DNA of 64,000 nt from contig JAUCSE010000093.1 in NCBI GenBank assembly GCA_030445275.1, positions 1 through 64,000 of the forward strand, in the 5' to 3' direction. The notes beneath the pieces were generated by a model, which was not told where the DNA came from, searched no databases, and saw nothing but the letters and a program-made list of their open reading frames with translations. Position numbers and translations under genes: made by a program. The first letter of the stretch is position 1. The number at the start of each line of letters is the position of its first letter. Source of the stretch: Mucilaginibacter sp. Lineage in GTDB: Bacteria; Bacteroidota; Bacteroidia; Sphingobacteriales; Sphingobacteriaceae. Positions 55,573 to 64,000 of this stretch are shown here, in pieces.

Positions 55573-56297
55573 AAATACTGAACAAGCTAAAAGGCTTGGT
55601 GACGGCCGGTGCTGAAAATGAAACCCAGCCCCCCCGCCAGCAAACGGAAGAGGAATACTATACCGAGCTGTTTACCAAGCACCCCGTATGGAATAGCCAA
55701 GCCCCCAATACCGAGGAGGCTTTACGCTGGCAGATCATACAGAATTTCCTGTTTTATATCACCGGTTTTCATACGAGCGCTGCTGCGAATTCCGGACCAT
55801 TAAAAATATTAGACCTGGGATGCGGCCGCGGCTGGCTCAGTAAACTTTTAACTCCCTATGGTACGGTGACGGGCATAGAGCCTATCAAGCCCGTGGTGGA
55901 ATATGCCCAACAGCTTTTCCCGGATACCAATATCAGACATGGTAATGCGCAAACTTTATTAAAATCAAAGGAAATGTTCGATATTATCGTTTGTTCGGAA
56001 GTGATCGAGCATGTCGTAGATGACGAGAAACCTGATTTTTTAAAGAACCTGAACCTTTTACTCCATAACAATGGTTTCCTCATCTTAACCACGCCGAGGA
56101 AAGAAGCACAGGAGGAATGGCTGAAATATGCTATTCCGGGACAGCCTGTTGAAGCCTGGCTGGATGAGCGAACTTTAGAAGGTATGCTCCGGCAAAGTTC
56201 GTTTACGCAACACTATTTATCCCGGTTTAGTATACCGCCCAATCCGTCGGCACCGGAAATTGAAATCTATCAATTGTGGCTTGTTCAAAAAAAATAA
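55569..56297 (+). CDS. SAM-dependent methyltransferase
   Basis: A 242-residue class I methyltransferase. Motif I is KILDLGCGRGWLSKLL (about residue 80), followed by GIEPIKPVVEYAQQLF, IIVCSEVIEHV and FLILTTPRKEA. The combination resembles UbiG/Methyltransf_23 enzymes found in polysaccharide clusters, where the Wzt C-terminal domain often recognises a methylated chain end. That coupling is a reasonable inference here because the two genes overlap. The N-terminal 60 residues are specific to this protein. Confidence 0.85.
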   Translation: MKILNKLKGLVTAGAENETQPPRQQTEEEYYTELFTKHPVWNSQAPNTEEALRWQIIQNFLFYITGFHTSAAANSGPLKILDLGCGRGWLSKLLTPYGTVTGIEPIKPVVEYAQQLFPDTNIRHGNAQTLLKSKEMFDIIVCSEVIEHVVDDEKPDFLKNLNLLLHNNGFLILTTPRKEAQEEWLKYAIPGQPVEAWLDERTLEGMLRQSSFTQHYLSRFSIPPNPSAPEIEIYQLWLVQKK

Positions 56298-56301
56298 CCC
56301 T

Positions 56302-57141
56302 ATGCCCGCCGTTATCACTATTGTAGTTCCCGCCTATAACCAGGCGGAATACCTCGCGGAAACGCTGGATAGTGTCCTGGCACAAATACATACCGATTGG
56401 GAATGTATCATCGTTAACGACGGATCATCAGACGATACCGAACTGATCGCCAAACAGTACATCGCAAAAGACCCCAGATTTAAATACGTATTTCAGCAAA
56501 ACAGCGGTTTATCAGCTGCCAGGAATATGGGCATTAGCCAGGCATCAGGTAAGTACATCCTCCCCTTGGATGCTGACGACCTGATCGACCCGGCATACGT
56601 GGAATCGGGATTGAAGGCATTTTCCTTAAACCCAAACCTGGCATTGGTTTATGCTAAAGCAAGAAAATTTGGTGCGGAAAATAAAGATTGGGAACTTCCA
56701 CCCTATAATTTCCTTAACCTCCTGCTCAGCAATTGCATATTTTGCTCGGCAATTTTTAAAAAGTCGGCCTGGGAAGTTCATGGCGGTTATGACACTGCGT
56801 TGAAAAACGGCTGGGAGGACTGGGCTTTCTGGGTAAAGATACTTTCCGCGGATGATGAAGTGTTTCAAATACCGCAGGTTTTGTTCTTTTACCGTACCAG
56901 GGGAAAATCCATGATCAGGTCCATGTCCACCGCGGATCAGGAACGGGTGAAATGGCATATTTATGAGAAAAACAAGGAAACCTACCAGTCGCTTTACCCC
57001 TCTCCCATTTCTATCATTTTAGAGAATGCATACCTGAAAGACCATATCCGTCATATTTTATCCTCCAGGCCATACAGCTTAGGCAAGCTTTTGCTTAAGC
57101 CCTTTGCAGCGCTGAAGAACATCTTTAAAAAACAATCCTGA
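56302..57141 (+). CDS. Family 2 glycosyltransferase
   Basis: About 279 residues from the ATG at 56302, 4 bp after the methyltransferase stop; an upstream ATG at 56260 overlaps that gene and lacks GT2 character. GT-A features are ITIVVPAYNQAEYLAETLD, IIVNDGSSDDTE and the metal-binding LPLDADD. A later WEDWAFWVK fits the acceptor-side ED/WED motif. It transfers a sugar from a nucleotide donor; specificity is unknown. Confidence 0.88.
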   Translation: MPAVITIVVPAYNQAEYLAETLDSVLAQIHTDWECIIVNDGSSDDTELIAKQYIAKDPRFKYVFQQNSGLSAARNMGISQASGKYILPLDADDLIDPAYVESGLKAFSLNPNLALVYAKARKFGAENKDWELPPYNFLNLLLSNCIFCSAIFKKSAWEVHGGYDTALKNGWEDWAFWVKILSADDEVFQIPQVLFFYRTRGKSMIRSMSTADQERVKWHIYEKNKETYQSLYPSPISIILENAYLKDHIRHILSSRPYSLGKLLLKPFAALKNIFKKQS

Positions 57142-57142
57142 T

Positions 57143-58114
57143 TTGGCCCATAGTTCTGTACTCCCGTTCATATCCGTCATCATACCCAGCTATAATCATG
57201 AGGCTTATCTACCTCAACGCATCGAGTCGGTGCTGAACCAGACCTGGCAGGATTTTGAGCTTATCCTGCTCGACGATTGCTCAACGGACGATAGCCGATC
57301 CATTATAGAACAGTACCGGAATCATCCTAAGGTATCCCATATTATTTACAACGAACAGAACAGCGGTTCCGCATTTAAACAATGGCAAAGGGGCACCGGT
57401 TTGGCCGGGGGACAATACATCTGGATTGCCGAAAGTGATGACTACTGTGACTATAGCTTTTTAGAAAAGATGGTGGAGGTTTTTGCCCAGGCTCCCGATA
57501 ATACGGGACTGGCGTATTGCAAATCAATGCCAGTGGATCATCATAGCCAGGTTTATGATCAAAGCGATTGGTGGATGAAGCGAATCGACCCTCTGCGATG
57601 GGAAAGCGATTTTGTGAATAATGGGAAAAATGAGGTGGCCCATTACCTTGCCGTTCAATGTACTATTCCGAATGCCAGTGCAGTACTTTTCAGCGCCCGT
57701 TGTTTTAAGGAGGTAGCCTGGGAAGACCTGGATTTTAAGGTCTGCGGGGACTGGTGTATTTATGTATGTATGTTGCAACGATATGATATTGCCTACACCG
57801 CATTACCCATGAATTATCACCGGAGTCACCAGGCTAACGCCAGGTCTGTTTATGCTCAGGGATCGGTACCGGAGCAGTACAGGGTGCTGCACTTTATCAG
57901 TAAGCATTTCAACATCCATAAAAGCCGCGCTTTTAGCAAAGCGCTTGATGAAAGGCTTTCCTTATTGATTTCCCTTGTAAAAAATGGCGGCATTGCTAAA
58001 AAAGAGTTTTTCCATCATCTGTTCATGATGCGTAGTTTCGACCCAGGTTATGGGTATCGTTTGCTAAGGGTGCTTTATGCCAAGGTCTTCCATATCAATC
58101 TCCACTTCAAATAA
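57143..58114 (+). CDS. Family 2 glycosyltransferase
   Basis: 323 residues from a TTG start at 57143, 1 bp after the preceding gene. GT2 motifs are VIIPSYNHEAYLPQRIESVL, LILLDDCSTDDSR and IWIAESDDYCDY. The central part resembles glycosyltransferases of O-antigen clusters (CGDWCIYVCMLQ). Its TAA overlaps the ATG of the next gene. Donor and acceptor are unknown. Confidence 0.85.
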   Translation: MAHSSVLPFISVIIPSYNHEAYLPQRIESVLNQTWQDFELILLDDCSTDDSRSIIEQYRNHPKVSHIIYNEQNSGSAFKQWQRGTGLAGGQYIWIAESDDYCDYSFLEKMVEVFAQAPDNTGLAYCKSMPVDHHSQVYDQSDWWMKRIDPLRWESDFVNNGKNEVAHYLAVQCTIPNASAVLFSARCFKEVAWEDLDFKVCGDWCIYVCMLQRYDIAYTALPMNYHRSHQANARSVYAQGSVPEQYRVLHFISKHFNIHKSRAFSKALDERLSLLISLVKNGGIAKKEFFHHLFMMRSFDPGYGYRLLRVLYAKVFHINLHFK

Positions 58115-59265
58115 TGCAGAAAATACTTATTGTTGGTGCCGGTTTCTCCGGTGCCGTTATGGCACGGGAACTTGCAGCAAGTAACCGGTATACCATACTG
58201 GTAGCGGAGGAGCGTGATCATGTGGCGGGTAACTGCCACACGCGCCGTGATCCGGAGACTGGCATTATGGAACATGTTTACGGGCCACATATATTTAATA
58301 CCAGCAACAAGGTGGTATGGGACTATATCAATCGCTTTGGTGAATTTTCGCCCTACATCAACAGGGTAAAGGCAGAGACCAACAGCGGTACGTATTCCTT
58401 CCCGATTAACCTGCATACCATTAACCAGTTGTTCCATAAAAACTTTAACCCGAGGGAAGCCAGAAAATTTGTGGAGGAGTTGGGTGAAAAAAAAATGGGG
58501 GTCCCCGCTAATTTCGAAGAACAGGCGCTGACGTTATTAGGCAGGGAGATTTACGAAAACTTCCTGAAATCATATACGGAAAAGCAATGGGGCTGCGACC
58601 CCAGACAGCTGCCGGCTTCCGTGCTTAAACGGCTGCCGGTAAGATTCAATTACAATGATAATTACTACAACAGCCAGTACCAGGGTATCCCGACAGAAGG
58701 TTACACCCACATCATTCAAAACCTGCTTAACCACCCTAACATCACGGTTAAATTGAACAGCAAATTTACCAAAGGGCATGAGGCCGATTTTGACTATGTT
58801 TTTTACACAGGCCCCATTGATGCGTATTATGGTTTCGCCCATGGCAGGTTGGGCTACAGGACGGTGTATTTTGAACGCCATGTTTTTGACGGAGAAGATT
58901 ACCAGGGTAACGCGGTCATTAATTATTGTCATGATAAAGTGCCTTACACACGGATCCATGAACATAAACACTTCATGCCTCATGAAAAACATCCCAAAAG
59001 CCTTTATTTCAAGGAATTCAGCAAGGAGACACAGGAAAATGATATACCATTCTATCCAAAATCGCTACCTCATGACCGGGATCTGTACGGCATATACCGG
59101 TCGCTCGCATTAAAAGAGGAGAAAACATCCTTTTTGGGCCGGCTGGCCACCTACAGGTATCTGGATATGCACCACGTCATCGATGAGGCGCTGCAATTAG
59201 CTCACAAATTCATCAACCGGAAAGGCGACCTGAGAACTTTTCAAAAATTAAGCGATAGCCTTTGA
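58114..59265 (+). CDS. glf: UDP-galactopyranose mutase
   Basis: A 383-residue flavoenzyme. The FAD-binding dinucleotide fold is KILIVGAGFSGAVMARELA at the N terminus, followed by the family signatures GNCHTRRDPETGIMEHVYGP, HIFNTSNKVVWDYI and YTEKQWGCDPRQLPASVLKR. It converts UDP-galactopyranose to UDP-galactofuranose, so the surface glycan made by this cluster probably contains galactofuranose. The length is normal. The gene overlaps both neighbours by a few bases. Confidence 0.95.
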   Translation: MQKILIVGAGFSGAVMARELAASNRYTILVAEERDHVAGNCHTRRDPETGIMEHVYGPHIFNTSNKVVWDYINRFGEFSPYINRVKAETNSGTYSFPINLHTINQLFHKNFNPREARKFVEELGEKKMGVPANFEEQALTLLGREIYENFLKSYTEKQWGCDPRQLPASVLKRLPVRFNYNDNYYNSQYQGIPTEGYTHIIQNLLNHPNITVKLNSKFTKGHEADFDYVFYTGPIDAYYGFAHGRLGYRTVYFERHVFDGEDYQGNAVINYCHDKVPYTRIHEHKHFMPHEKHPKSLYFKEFSKETQENDIPFYPKSLPHDRDLYGIYRSLALKEEKTSFLGRLATYRYLDMHHVIDEALQLAHKFINRKGDLRTFQKLSDSL

Positions 59266-60401
59266 AGATCATCTGGTACAGGCACGGCCACGAAAACCGG
59301 AATGACTGGGTGCGCTATGGCCTGATGCTGCTGCACATTGACGGCCAGGTGGAGTATCTAGAAAAAGACCTGGCGCAGGCAACGGAAAGCGGGTACAGTC
59401 AGGAAGTGTCATCGGGCAAGCATCGCCATTTATCCTTTCTGGTGCTGTTTGTTGACAGGAGTGCCCGTAAGGTTATCATAGACGGCGAAGACTCATTTAT
59501 ACACTTATCCGATTTGATACAGGAGTCGGATTTGTATTTTACCGCCAGTTATAATAGCGCACTGTACAGGGGTAGGAAGTTCCCGGGGATCGATGCCTGG
59601 TACAGCGAAACGGATATCCACTGGTATAAAAATAAGGTTGATCAGCTAATTACTCAGCTGGGAGATCAATTCCATAAAATAAAACCATTTATACCCATAG
59701 GGCCGGATATGAATTGGAAGGAGCAACCAGGGTTTCTGTCAACGAAAATCAACTCGCTGCGATACCGGTTACAAAAAGCGATCTATAAAACCAATCACTG
59801 GCAACCGGTTAAGCGAAACTTTGATAAGCGCTTTACGCAACTGCTGGGATTAAGAAATGAGCAACTGATGTATGACGTAGTGTTGAAGGATACCCTTTGG
59901 GGCTGGCCGTCGCATCGTATACAACTGCACAAACAGCTCAGGCAAATTTCCTGCACAAGAAGAATTTGCGCTGTCTTAAACTGGCATGAACCAGGTCATC
60001 ATGATGGCAGTATCCTTTCGCCGGCGGACCGATCCAACTTCCCGATGATAACCGGTGAAGAAATAGAGGATTATGAACTCCTGCTGAGCCGAAGCAGGCT
60101 GGGCACATTTGCCACAGGTTTTCATTGGGGATGGAGAAATATCCTGACACTGGCTCTTTTTGTAGGCATTCCTGTTATCATGGACACCCCGGTGTTGGAA
60201 GCTTATTTTGATATGGGAGAATTCTCCCTGCTATACAATACAAGTGCAGACTGGAATGACCTGGAGGAACACCTCGATAACATCGATAACACCCAATGGC
60301 TGCGGATAAAGCAGCAAAATCAACAGGTTTTTGATACCAGAATGTCACCACGCGTAACAGCCGCTTACCTCATCAATACGGTTAAACAAGCATGCGCTTA
60401 G
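59262..60401 (+). CDS. Probable glycosyltransferase of the cluster
   Basis: 379 residues from a TTG start at 59262, overlapping glf. There is no GT-A signature; the C-terminal part (SRSRLGTFATGFHWGWRNI, LALFVGIPVIMDTPV) resembles the donor-binding half of GT-B or exostosin-like transferases, where an allocated protein looks for a site to be 'hidden' in a large loop. It is embedded among polysaccharide genes. The call rests mostly on context and this C-terminal pattern. Confidence 0.6.
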   Translation: MKIIWYRHGHENRNDWVRYGLMLLHIDGQVEYLEKDLAQATESGYSQEVSSGKHRHLSFLVLFVDRSARKVIIDGEDSFIHLSDLIQESDLYFTASYNSALYRGRKFPGIDAWYSETDIHWYKNKVDQLITQLGDQFHKIKPFIPIGPDMNWKEQPGFLSTKINSLRYRLQKAIYKTNHWQPVKRNFDKRFTQLLGLRNEQLMYDVVLKDTLWGWPSHRIQLHKQLRQISCTRRICAVLNWHEPGHHDGSILSPADRSNFPMITGEEIEDYELLLSRSRLGTFATGFHWGWRNILTLALFVGIPVIMDTPVLEAYFDMGEFSLLYNTSADWNDLEEHLDNIDNTQWLRIKQQNQQVFDTRMSPRVTAAYLINTVKQACA

Positions 60402-61597
60402 CTTATATATCCTTTGAGCATCCCTTAGGTGAAACCGGGGGTGGAATAGGCACCTATGTGGATCAGATCGCGGCCATCATGGCTGCAAGGGGCCACGATG
60501 TGGAAGTTTTCACCAGCGCTGTGGCTTCGCAGTATACGACCTGCCGGTCTAAAGATTATCTTATACACCAGGTGCCCTCCAAAAACAGGGGCGATTTCAG
60601 CCATGCTGTTGTTCCCGTCTTTGCTGCCGCGAACGCGCAGCGGCGTTTTGATGCCATGGAAAGCGCGGAATATGGTGCAGACGCACTCGTGGTTAAAACA
60701 AACCACCGGGATATACCTTTGGTCGTCAAGTTACATACCCCGCATTTTCTGGTCCGCCGGCTTAACTTCAGTATACCTTCGCTTTTTTCCAGGCTAAGAT
60801 TTATGGCGGGTGGCCTGTTCAGGGGACATATACCAAAGCCTTACTGGACCGAAACAGTGAAGGCTGATGAGGAAAAAACCATTTATAATTTAGCCGACAA
60901 GGTCGCCAGTCCATCACTGAGCCTGGCACAAATTGTTGGGAACGAATGGGGAAAGCGTGACATCGCCATACTGCCGAACCCTTACGTTCCGTCTGCAGCG
61001 ATGCTGAACATGGCCCATCAACCAGCTGATGGAAAATGCAGGGTGCTTTTTATAGGCCGGTTGGAGCGGCGCAAGGGAATCTATGATTTGCTATCGGCCA
61101 TTCCGGAGATATTGAAGAAAGATGCCGCTATCCTGTTCAGCTTTGCCGGTGCCGACCAACCGTCCGATAAAAAAAATATATCCGTAAAAACCCTGATGTC
61201 CGCACAGCTGCGCTCCTTTGCACAACATATTCAATTTTTGGGTTATGTGAAGCAGGCCGCGCTTCATGAGATTCTCGCGCATACCGATATCTGCATCTTC
61301 CCGAGCACCTGGGAGAATTTTCCCAATGTGTGCCTGGAAAGCATGGCCGCAGGGCTGCCGGTGATCGCATCACGCAGCGGAGGGATGGCGGAGATGATCA
61401 CGCATGAAAAAGACGGTCTGCTCATTTCCCCGGGGGTACCTGAAGAGATCACAGCCGCCATTTTGAAGCTGGCACAAAACAGACAACGGAGAAATCAACT
61501 TGGTGAGGCGGCAAGGAAAACGATATTGGAGCGATACAATGCGACAGAAATCGGTGCCGCAGCCGAAAAGCTTTTTCAACAGGCCATGAACGGATGA
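60392..61597 (+). CDS. Family 4 glycosyltransferase
   Basis: A 401-residue GT-B enzyme. The N-terminal half starts LAYISFEHPLGETGGGIGTY, the acceptor-binding Gly loop. The C-terminal half has VLFIGRLERRKGIYDLLSAI and FPSTWENFPNVCLESMAAGL with GLPVIASRSGGMAEMI, the classic GT4 EX7E-type region. Retaining transfer from a nucleotide sugar is expected; specificity is unknown. The gene overlaps both neighbours by a few bases. Confidence 0.92.
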   Translation: MRLAYISFEHPLGETGGGIGTYVDQIAAIMAARGHDVEVFTSAVASQYTTCRSKDYLIHQVPSKNRGDFSHAVVPVFAAANAQRRFDAMESAEYGADALVVKTNHRDIPLVVKLHTPHFLVRRLNFSIPSLFSRLRFMAGGLFRGHIPKPYWTETVKADEEKTIYNLADKVASPSLSLAQIVGNEWGKRDIAILPNPYVPSAAMLNMAHQPADGKCRVLFIGRLERRKGIYDLLSAIPEILKKDAAILFSFAGADQPSDKKNISVKTLMSAQLRSFAQHIQFLGYVKQAALHEILAHTDICIFPSTWENFPNVCLESMAAGLPVIASRSGGMAEMITHEKDGLLISPGVPEEITAAILKLAQNRQRRNQLGEAARKTILERYNATEIGAAAEKLFQQAMNG

Positions 61598-62517
61598 AAC
61601 TATCAGTCATTATTTGTACCTATAATCCCAAGTCAGCTGCGCTACAACGGGTGCTGCAATCCTTGAGCGCGCAAACACTCCCCCTAAGTGAATGGGAACT
61701 GATGATTGTTGACAATGGCAGCGATAATGATGTACTTGCCTTGTGCGATCTTAGCTGGCATCCCGATCACCGGCTGGTAAAGGAAGAAAAAGCAGGTCTG
61801 GTACACGCTCGTATCTGCGGCGCATTGCTCGCTAAGCATGATATTCAGGTCAGTGTGGATGACGACACGCCCCTGTTTCCGGACTGCCTTGAAAATATAC
61901 AGCTCATATACCGACAAAACCCGGGCCTGGGAATCATAGGCGGGCGTACGGTTCCCGAGTTTGCTGTACCTGCCCCCGCCTGGATCAAAAGCTTTTATTC
62001 CCTGCTGGCCATACGCGACCTGGGCGATGATCCGGTCATTGAAATACTAAAGGACGACCAAACCATCAAAAGTTATCCGCAGTCGGCGGCCGTGGCCGTC
62101 ATGGCAACCCGCAAAAAGTGTATGCTGGAGTATGTCGAACATTTTAAAAATGACAGCGTGAGCCATAGCCTCGGCAGAAAAGGCAATGACCTTTCCTCCG
62201 GGGAGGACAATGATATTAACCTGTTCATTTATAAAAACGGCTATGGACTTGGCTATTTCCCGCAACTTCAATTTATACACCTTATTCCTGAGAGCCGCTT
62301 ACAGCCCGCTTATCTGGCCAGGCTGCAGTACGCCAGCAGCAAAACCTGGATAAAGGTATTATCCAAATACGGCATTAACCCCTGGCCAAAAATACCCAGG
62401 GTAACGGTGAGACTTAGAAAGATCAAGGCCTGGATAAATTACCGGGCATGGTCATCTCCAGAAAACTACATCAGGTGGCGCGGCGCATGCGGCACCTTTG
62501 AAGCATTGGCAGAATGA
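61594..62517 (+). CDS. Family 2 glycosyltransferase
   Basis: A 307-residue enzyme with GT2 motifs LSVIICTYNPKSAALQRVL, LMIVDNGSDNDV and the acidic metal site QVSVDDDTPLFPD. GRKGNDLSSGEDNDINLFIY fits the later ED region used by the catalytic base. Substrates are unknown. It overlaps its neighbours by 4 bp on both sides. Confidence 0.88.
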   Translation: MKLSVIICTYNPKSAALQRVLQSLSAQTLPLSEWELMIVDNGSDNDVLALCDLSWHPDHRLVKEEKAGLVHARICGALLAKHDIQVSVDDDTPLFPDCLENIQLIYRQNPGLGIIGGRTVPEFAVPAPAWIKSFYSLLAIRDLGDDPVIEILKDDQTIKSYPQSAAVAVMATRKKCMLEYVEHFKNDSVSHSLGRKGNDLSSGEDNDINLFIYKNGYGLGYFPQLQFIHLIPESRLQPAYLARLQYASSKTWIKVLSKYGINPWPKIPRVTVRLRKIKAWINYRAWSSPENYIRWRGACGTFEALAE

Positions 62518-63524
62518 TCAACAAACGTAACCATATGGTTGAACTGCTGCGCTTCGTTGCAGCATCTTATGTCGCCATTTTCCACTTCAATGAAACAGTC
62601 CCCTATATTGCCAACTGGTACCGCGCATCATTAAAATTGGGTTACCTTGGCGTACCCGCGTTTTTTGTGATCAGCGGTTACTGTATCCAAATAGCCGCGG
62701 CACACGCCCATAATCCGAAGGATTTTATCATCAGGCGATTCTTCAGGGTATTTCCAGCCTATTGGTTGAGCATGGCCATCGTATTATCCGTTGTTGCATT
62801 TGAGATCATCGTCTTTGGTGTCAATTCGGTTACCCCGCTGCCCAAGAGTGTCACCGGCATACTGGCGACCCTTACGCTGTTGACCACCCCGTTTTCTAAT
62901 GTGCGCGTCATCAACTGGGTTTACTGGACCTTAACTTACGAGCTGTTCTTTTACCTGATTACATTTATCAGCTTAACCATTCCTGAACGTTACCGATTTT
63001 ATCTCTTTGTAGTGATCTCGGCGCTGGTATTGGTGTTACCCATGCACGAACACTGGCCGCTGTTCTTTCTGCAGCACTGGCCGGCGTTTGGCCTGGGTAC
63101 CGTTTTATACCGCATGCTTCACCAGGCGGATAAATTCACCTTCCAAAACCTGGCATTGCTGACATTAAGTACAGTCGGGCTGTTCACCTTAATTTACCTG
63201 CCTTACTACGCGGCAGCCTGCCTGGTAACCACAGGCTTGATAACGCTGAACAATTTTAAACCAATGAAGGGCGGTTTTTTAACCAGCCTGGGAGATTACT
63301 CCTATTCCCTCTACCTGATTCATGTACCCCTAGGTGTTTACGCTTTAGGTGCCGTAAAACAAATAGACTACGTAAAGCAACATATCTGGGTCAATTGCCT
63401 GTGGGATCTTACGCTGCTGGCCATTTTATATGTGCTATCCTATATCATTTTTAAAAAGATAGAACTTCCATCCATACGGTTCGGAAAAAAACTAACAGAT
63501 GTCACCCGGAAAGCTGCTGTATAA
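62514..63524 (+). CDS. Acyltransferase 3 family membrane protein
   Basis: A 336-residue protein with about ten membrane segments. The family start NHMVELLRFVAASYVAIFHF contains the conserved R...H pair. YLGVPAFFVISGYCIQ and FIIRRFFRVFPAYWLSM are the standard OafA/acyltransferase-3 motifs. These enzymes add acetyl or other acyl groups to surface polysaccharide at the inner membrane. It ends within the start of the next gene. Confidence 0.93.
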   Translation: MINKRNHMVELLRFVAASYVAIFHFNETVPYIANWYRASLKLGYLGVPAFFVISGYCIQIAAAHAHNPKDFIIRRFFRVFPAYWLSMAIVLSVVAFEIIVFGVNSVTPLPKSVTGILATLTLLTTPFSNVRVINWVYWTLTYELFFYLITFISLTIPERYRFYLFVVISALVLVLPMHEHWPLFFLQHWPAFGLGTVLYRMLHQADKFTFQNLALLTLSTVGLFTLIYLPYYAAACLVTTGLITLNNFKPMKGGFLTSLGDYSYSLYLIHVPLGVYALGAVKQIDYVKQHIWVNCLWDLTLLAILYVLSYIIFKKIELPSIRFGKKLTDVTRKAAV

Positions 63525-64000
63525 CATTTATTATGCCCCTAAGGCACGCTTGGTTGATTTCTGTAAAAGGTTTACCTCCCGATATAAAAAAACAGCGGCA
63601 GGCAAACAGGAAATGGAAAATGCGGCCACAGGCATCACGGAAATCTATTCGGTCAATAACCCGGTGGTGACCGTCAACTTCCTTACCGGCCAAAAATTCT
63701 GGTATCAGAGTATTTTTTGTCTGCATTCCCTGCAAAAAGTTTGTCCTGAAATACAGATTAATGCTGTTTTTTATGATGATGGAAGCCTGGATGAAAAGGT
63801 AAGGAATCGTATGACCACGCAGTTTCCCCACAGCCGCGTTATTTCCGCAGCGGTCATTGAGGAGCAAATCAATGCGCTTTTACCAGCAGCAAAGTATCCC
63901 TGTATCAGAAGGTTAAGAACTTCCTATCCGCATTTAAAAAAGCTGACGGATATACATGCCGGGCAAAAAGGCTGGCAAATTACACTGGACTCAGATATGC
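63499..64000 (+). CDS. Glycosyltransferase, N-terminal part (cut by window end)
   Basis: The frame opens with ATG at 63499, overlapping the acyltransferase by 26 bp, and is still open at 64000 (167 codons). It reads MSPGKLLYNIYYAPKARLVD, later VTVNFLTGQKFWYQSIFCLH and INAVFYDDGSLDEKV, and near the end WQITLDSDM with a DxD metal site. The pattern resembles GT8-like or other GT-A transferases. The remainder lies outside the window. Confidence 0.65.
   Translation, partial: MSPGKLLYNIYYAPKARLVDFCKRFTSRYKKTAAGKQEMENAATGITEIYSVNNPVVTVNFLTGQKFWYQSIFCLHSLQKVCPEIQINAVFYDDGSLDEKVRNRMTTQFPHSRVISAAVIEEQINALLPAAKYPCIRRLRTSYPHLKKLTDIHAGQKGWQITLDSDM

Noticed and set aside
54331..64000. Plasmid or phage origin of the right-hand region
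   Set aside because: All genes fit an ordinary chromosomal surface-polysaccharide cluster.

Overview
The window reads as chromosomal DNA of a Bacteroidota bacterium, most likely Sphingobacteriales or Chitinophagales (Pedobacter, Mucilaginibacter or Chitinophaga type). The signs are a SusC/SusD pair with a TlpA-like partner, a MauE-like protein and a DUF6520 peptide; two RteC-like proteins; LytTR two-component signalling; and the near absence of Shine-Dalgarno sequences. No rRNA, tRNA, integrase, transposase or CRISPR array was seen. Much of the window is accessory DNA.

Layout. 0-0.7 kb: end of a hipB/hipS-type toxin-antitoxin operon with four operator-like repeats spaced exactly 40 bp apart. 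0.7-4.3 kb: a decayed coiled-coil/membrane gene, an RteC-like gene, a membrane LuxR regulator and a GNAT acetyltransferase. 4.5-6.1 kb: a GT-C-like membrane protein. 6.2-16 kb: a tandem minus-strand array of phage tail-fibre-like genes. It holds four beta-helix proteins that share their ends and differ completely in the middle, two copies of a tail-fibre 'collar' gene (one frameshifted), a stand-alone module, and a broken chimeric gene. 16.7-18.8 kb: small regulators and a second RteC-like protein. 18.8-24 kb: a Thr-rich 47-residue peptide, a LytTR two-component pair and a full-length LanB-type dehydratase, together a candidate RiPP locus. 24-30.9 kb: MauE, DUF6520, SusD, SusC, TlpA-like. 31-34 kb: AT-rich DNA with an XRE regulator, a 26-bp perfect palindrome, a structured element and a solitary unknown gene.

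34-52.7 kb is the most unusual part: one plus-strand operon of seven genes (536, 73, 729, 937, 118, 2105 and 1643 residues). None has a visible signal peptide. The 937-residue protein ends in what looks like a bacterial EndoU nuclease toxin domain, and the 118-residue AT-rich gene directly behind it is a candidate immunity gene. The last protein ends in an FN3-like module that recurs in the broken gene at the head of the tail-fibre array, so the two loci share modules across 35 kb. I infer that the fibre array and the large operon may belong to one unexplained antagonistic or surface system: variable fibres for recognition, giant beta-rich proteins for structure or delivery, and EndoU as payload. 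No contractile-tail, baseplate or secretion genes lie in the window, so this remains a hypothesis.

54.3-64 kb: a co-directional cell-surface polysaccharide cluster: Wzt-like ABC ATPase, methyltransferase, several glycosyltransferases, UDP-galactopyranose mutase, acyltransferase 3, and a glycosyltransferase cut by the window end.
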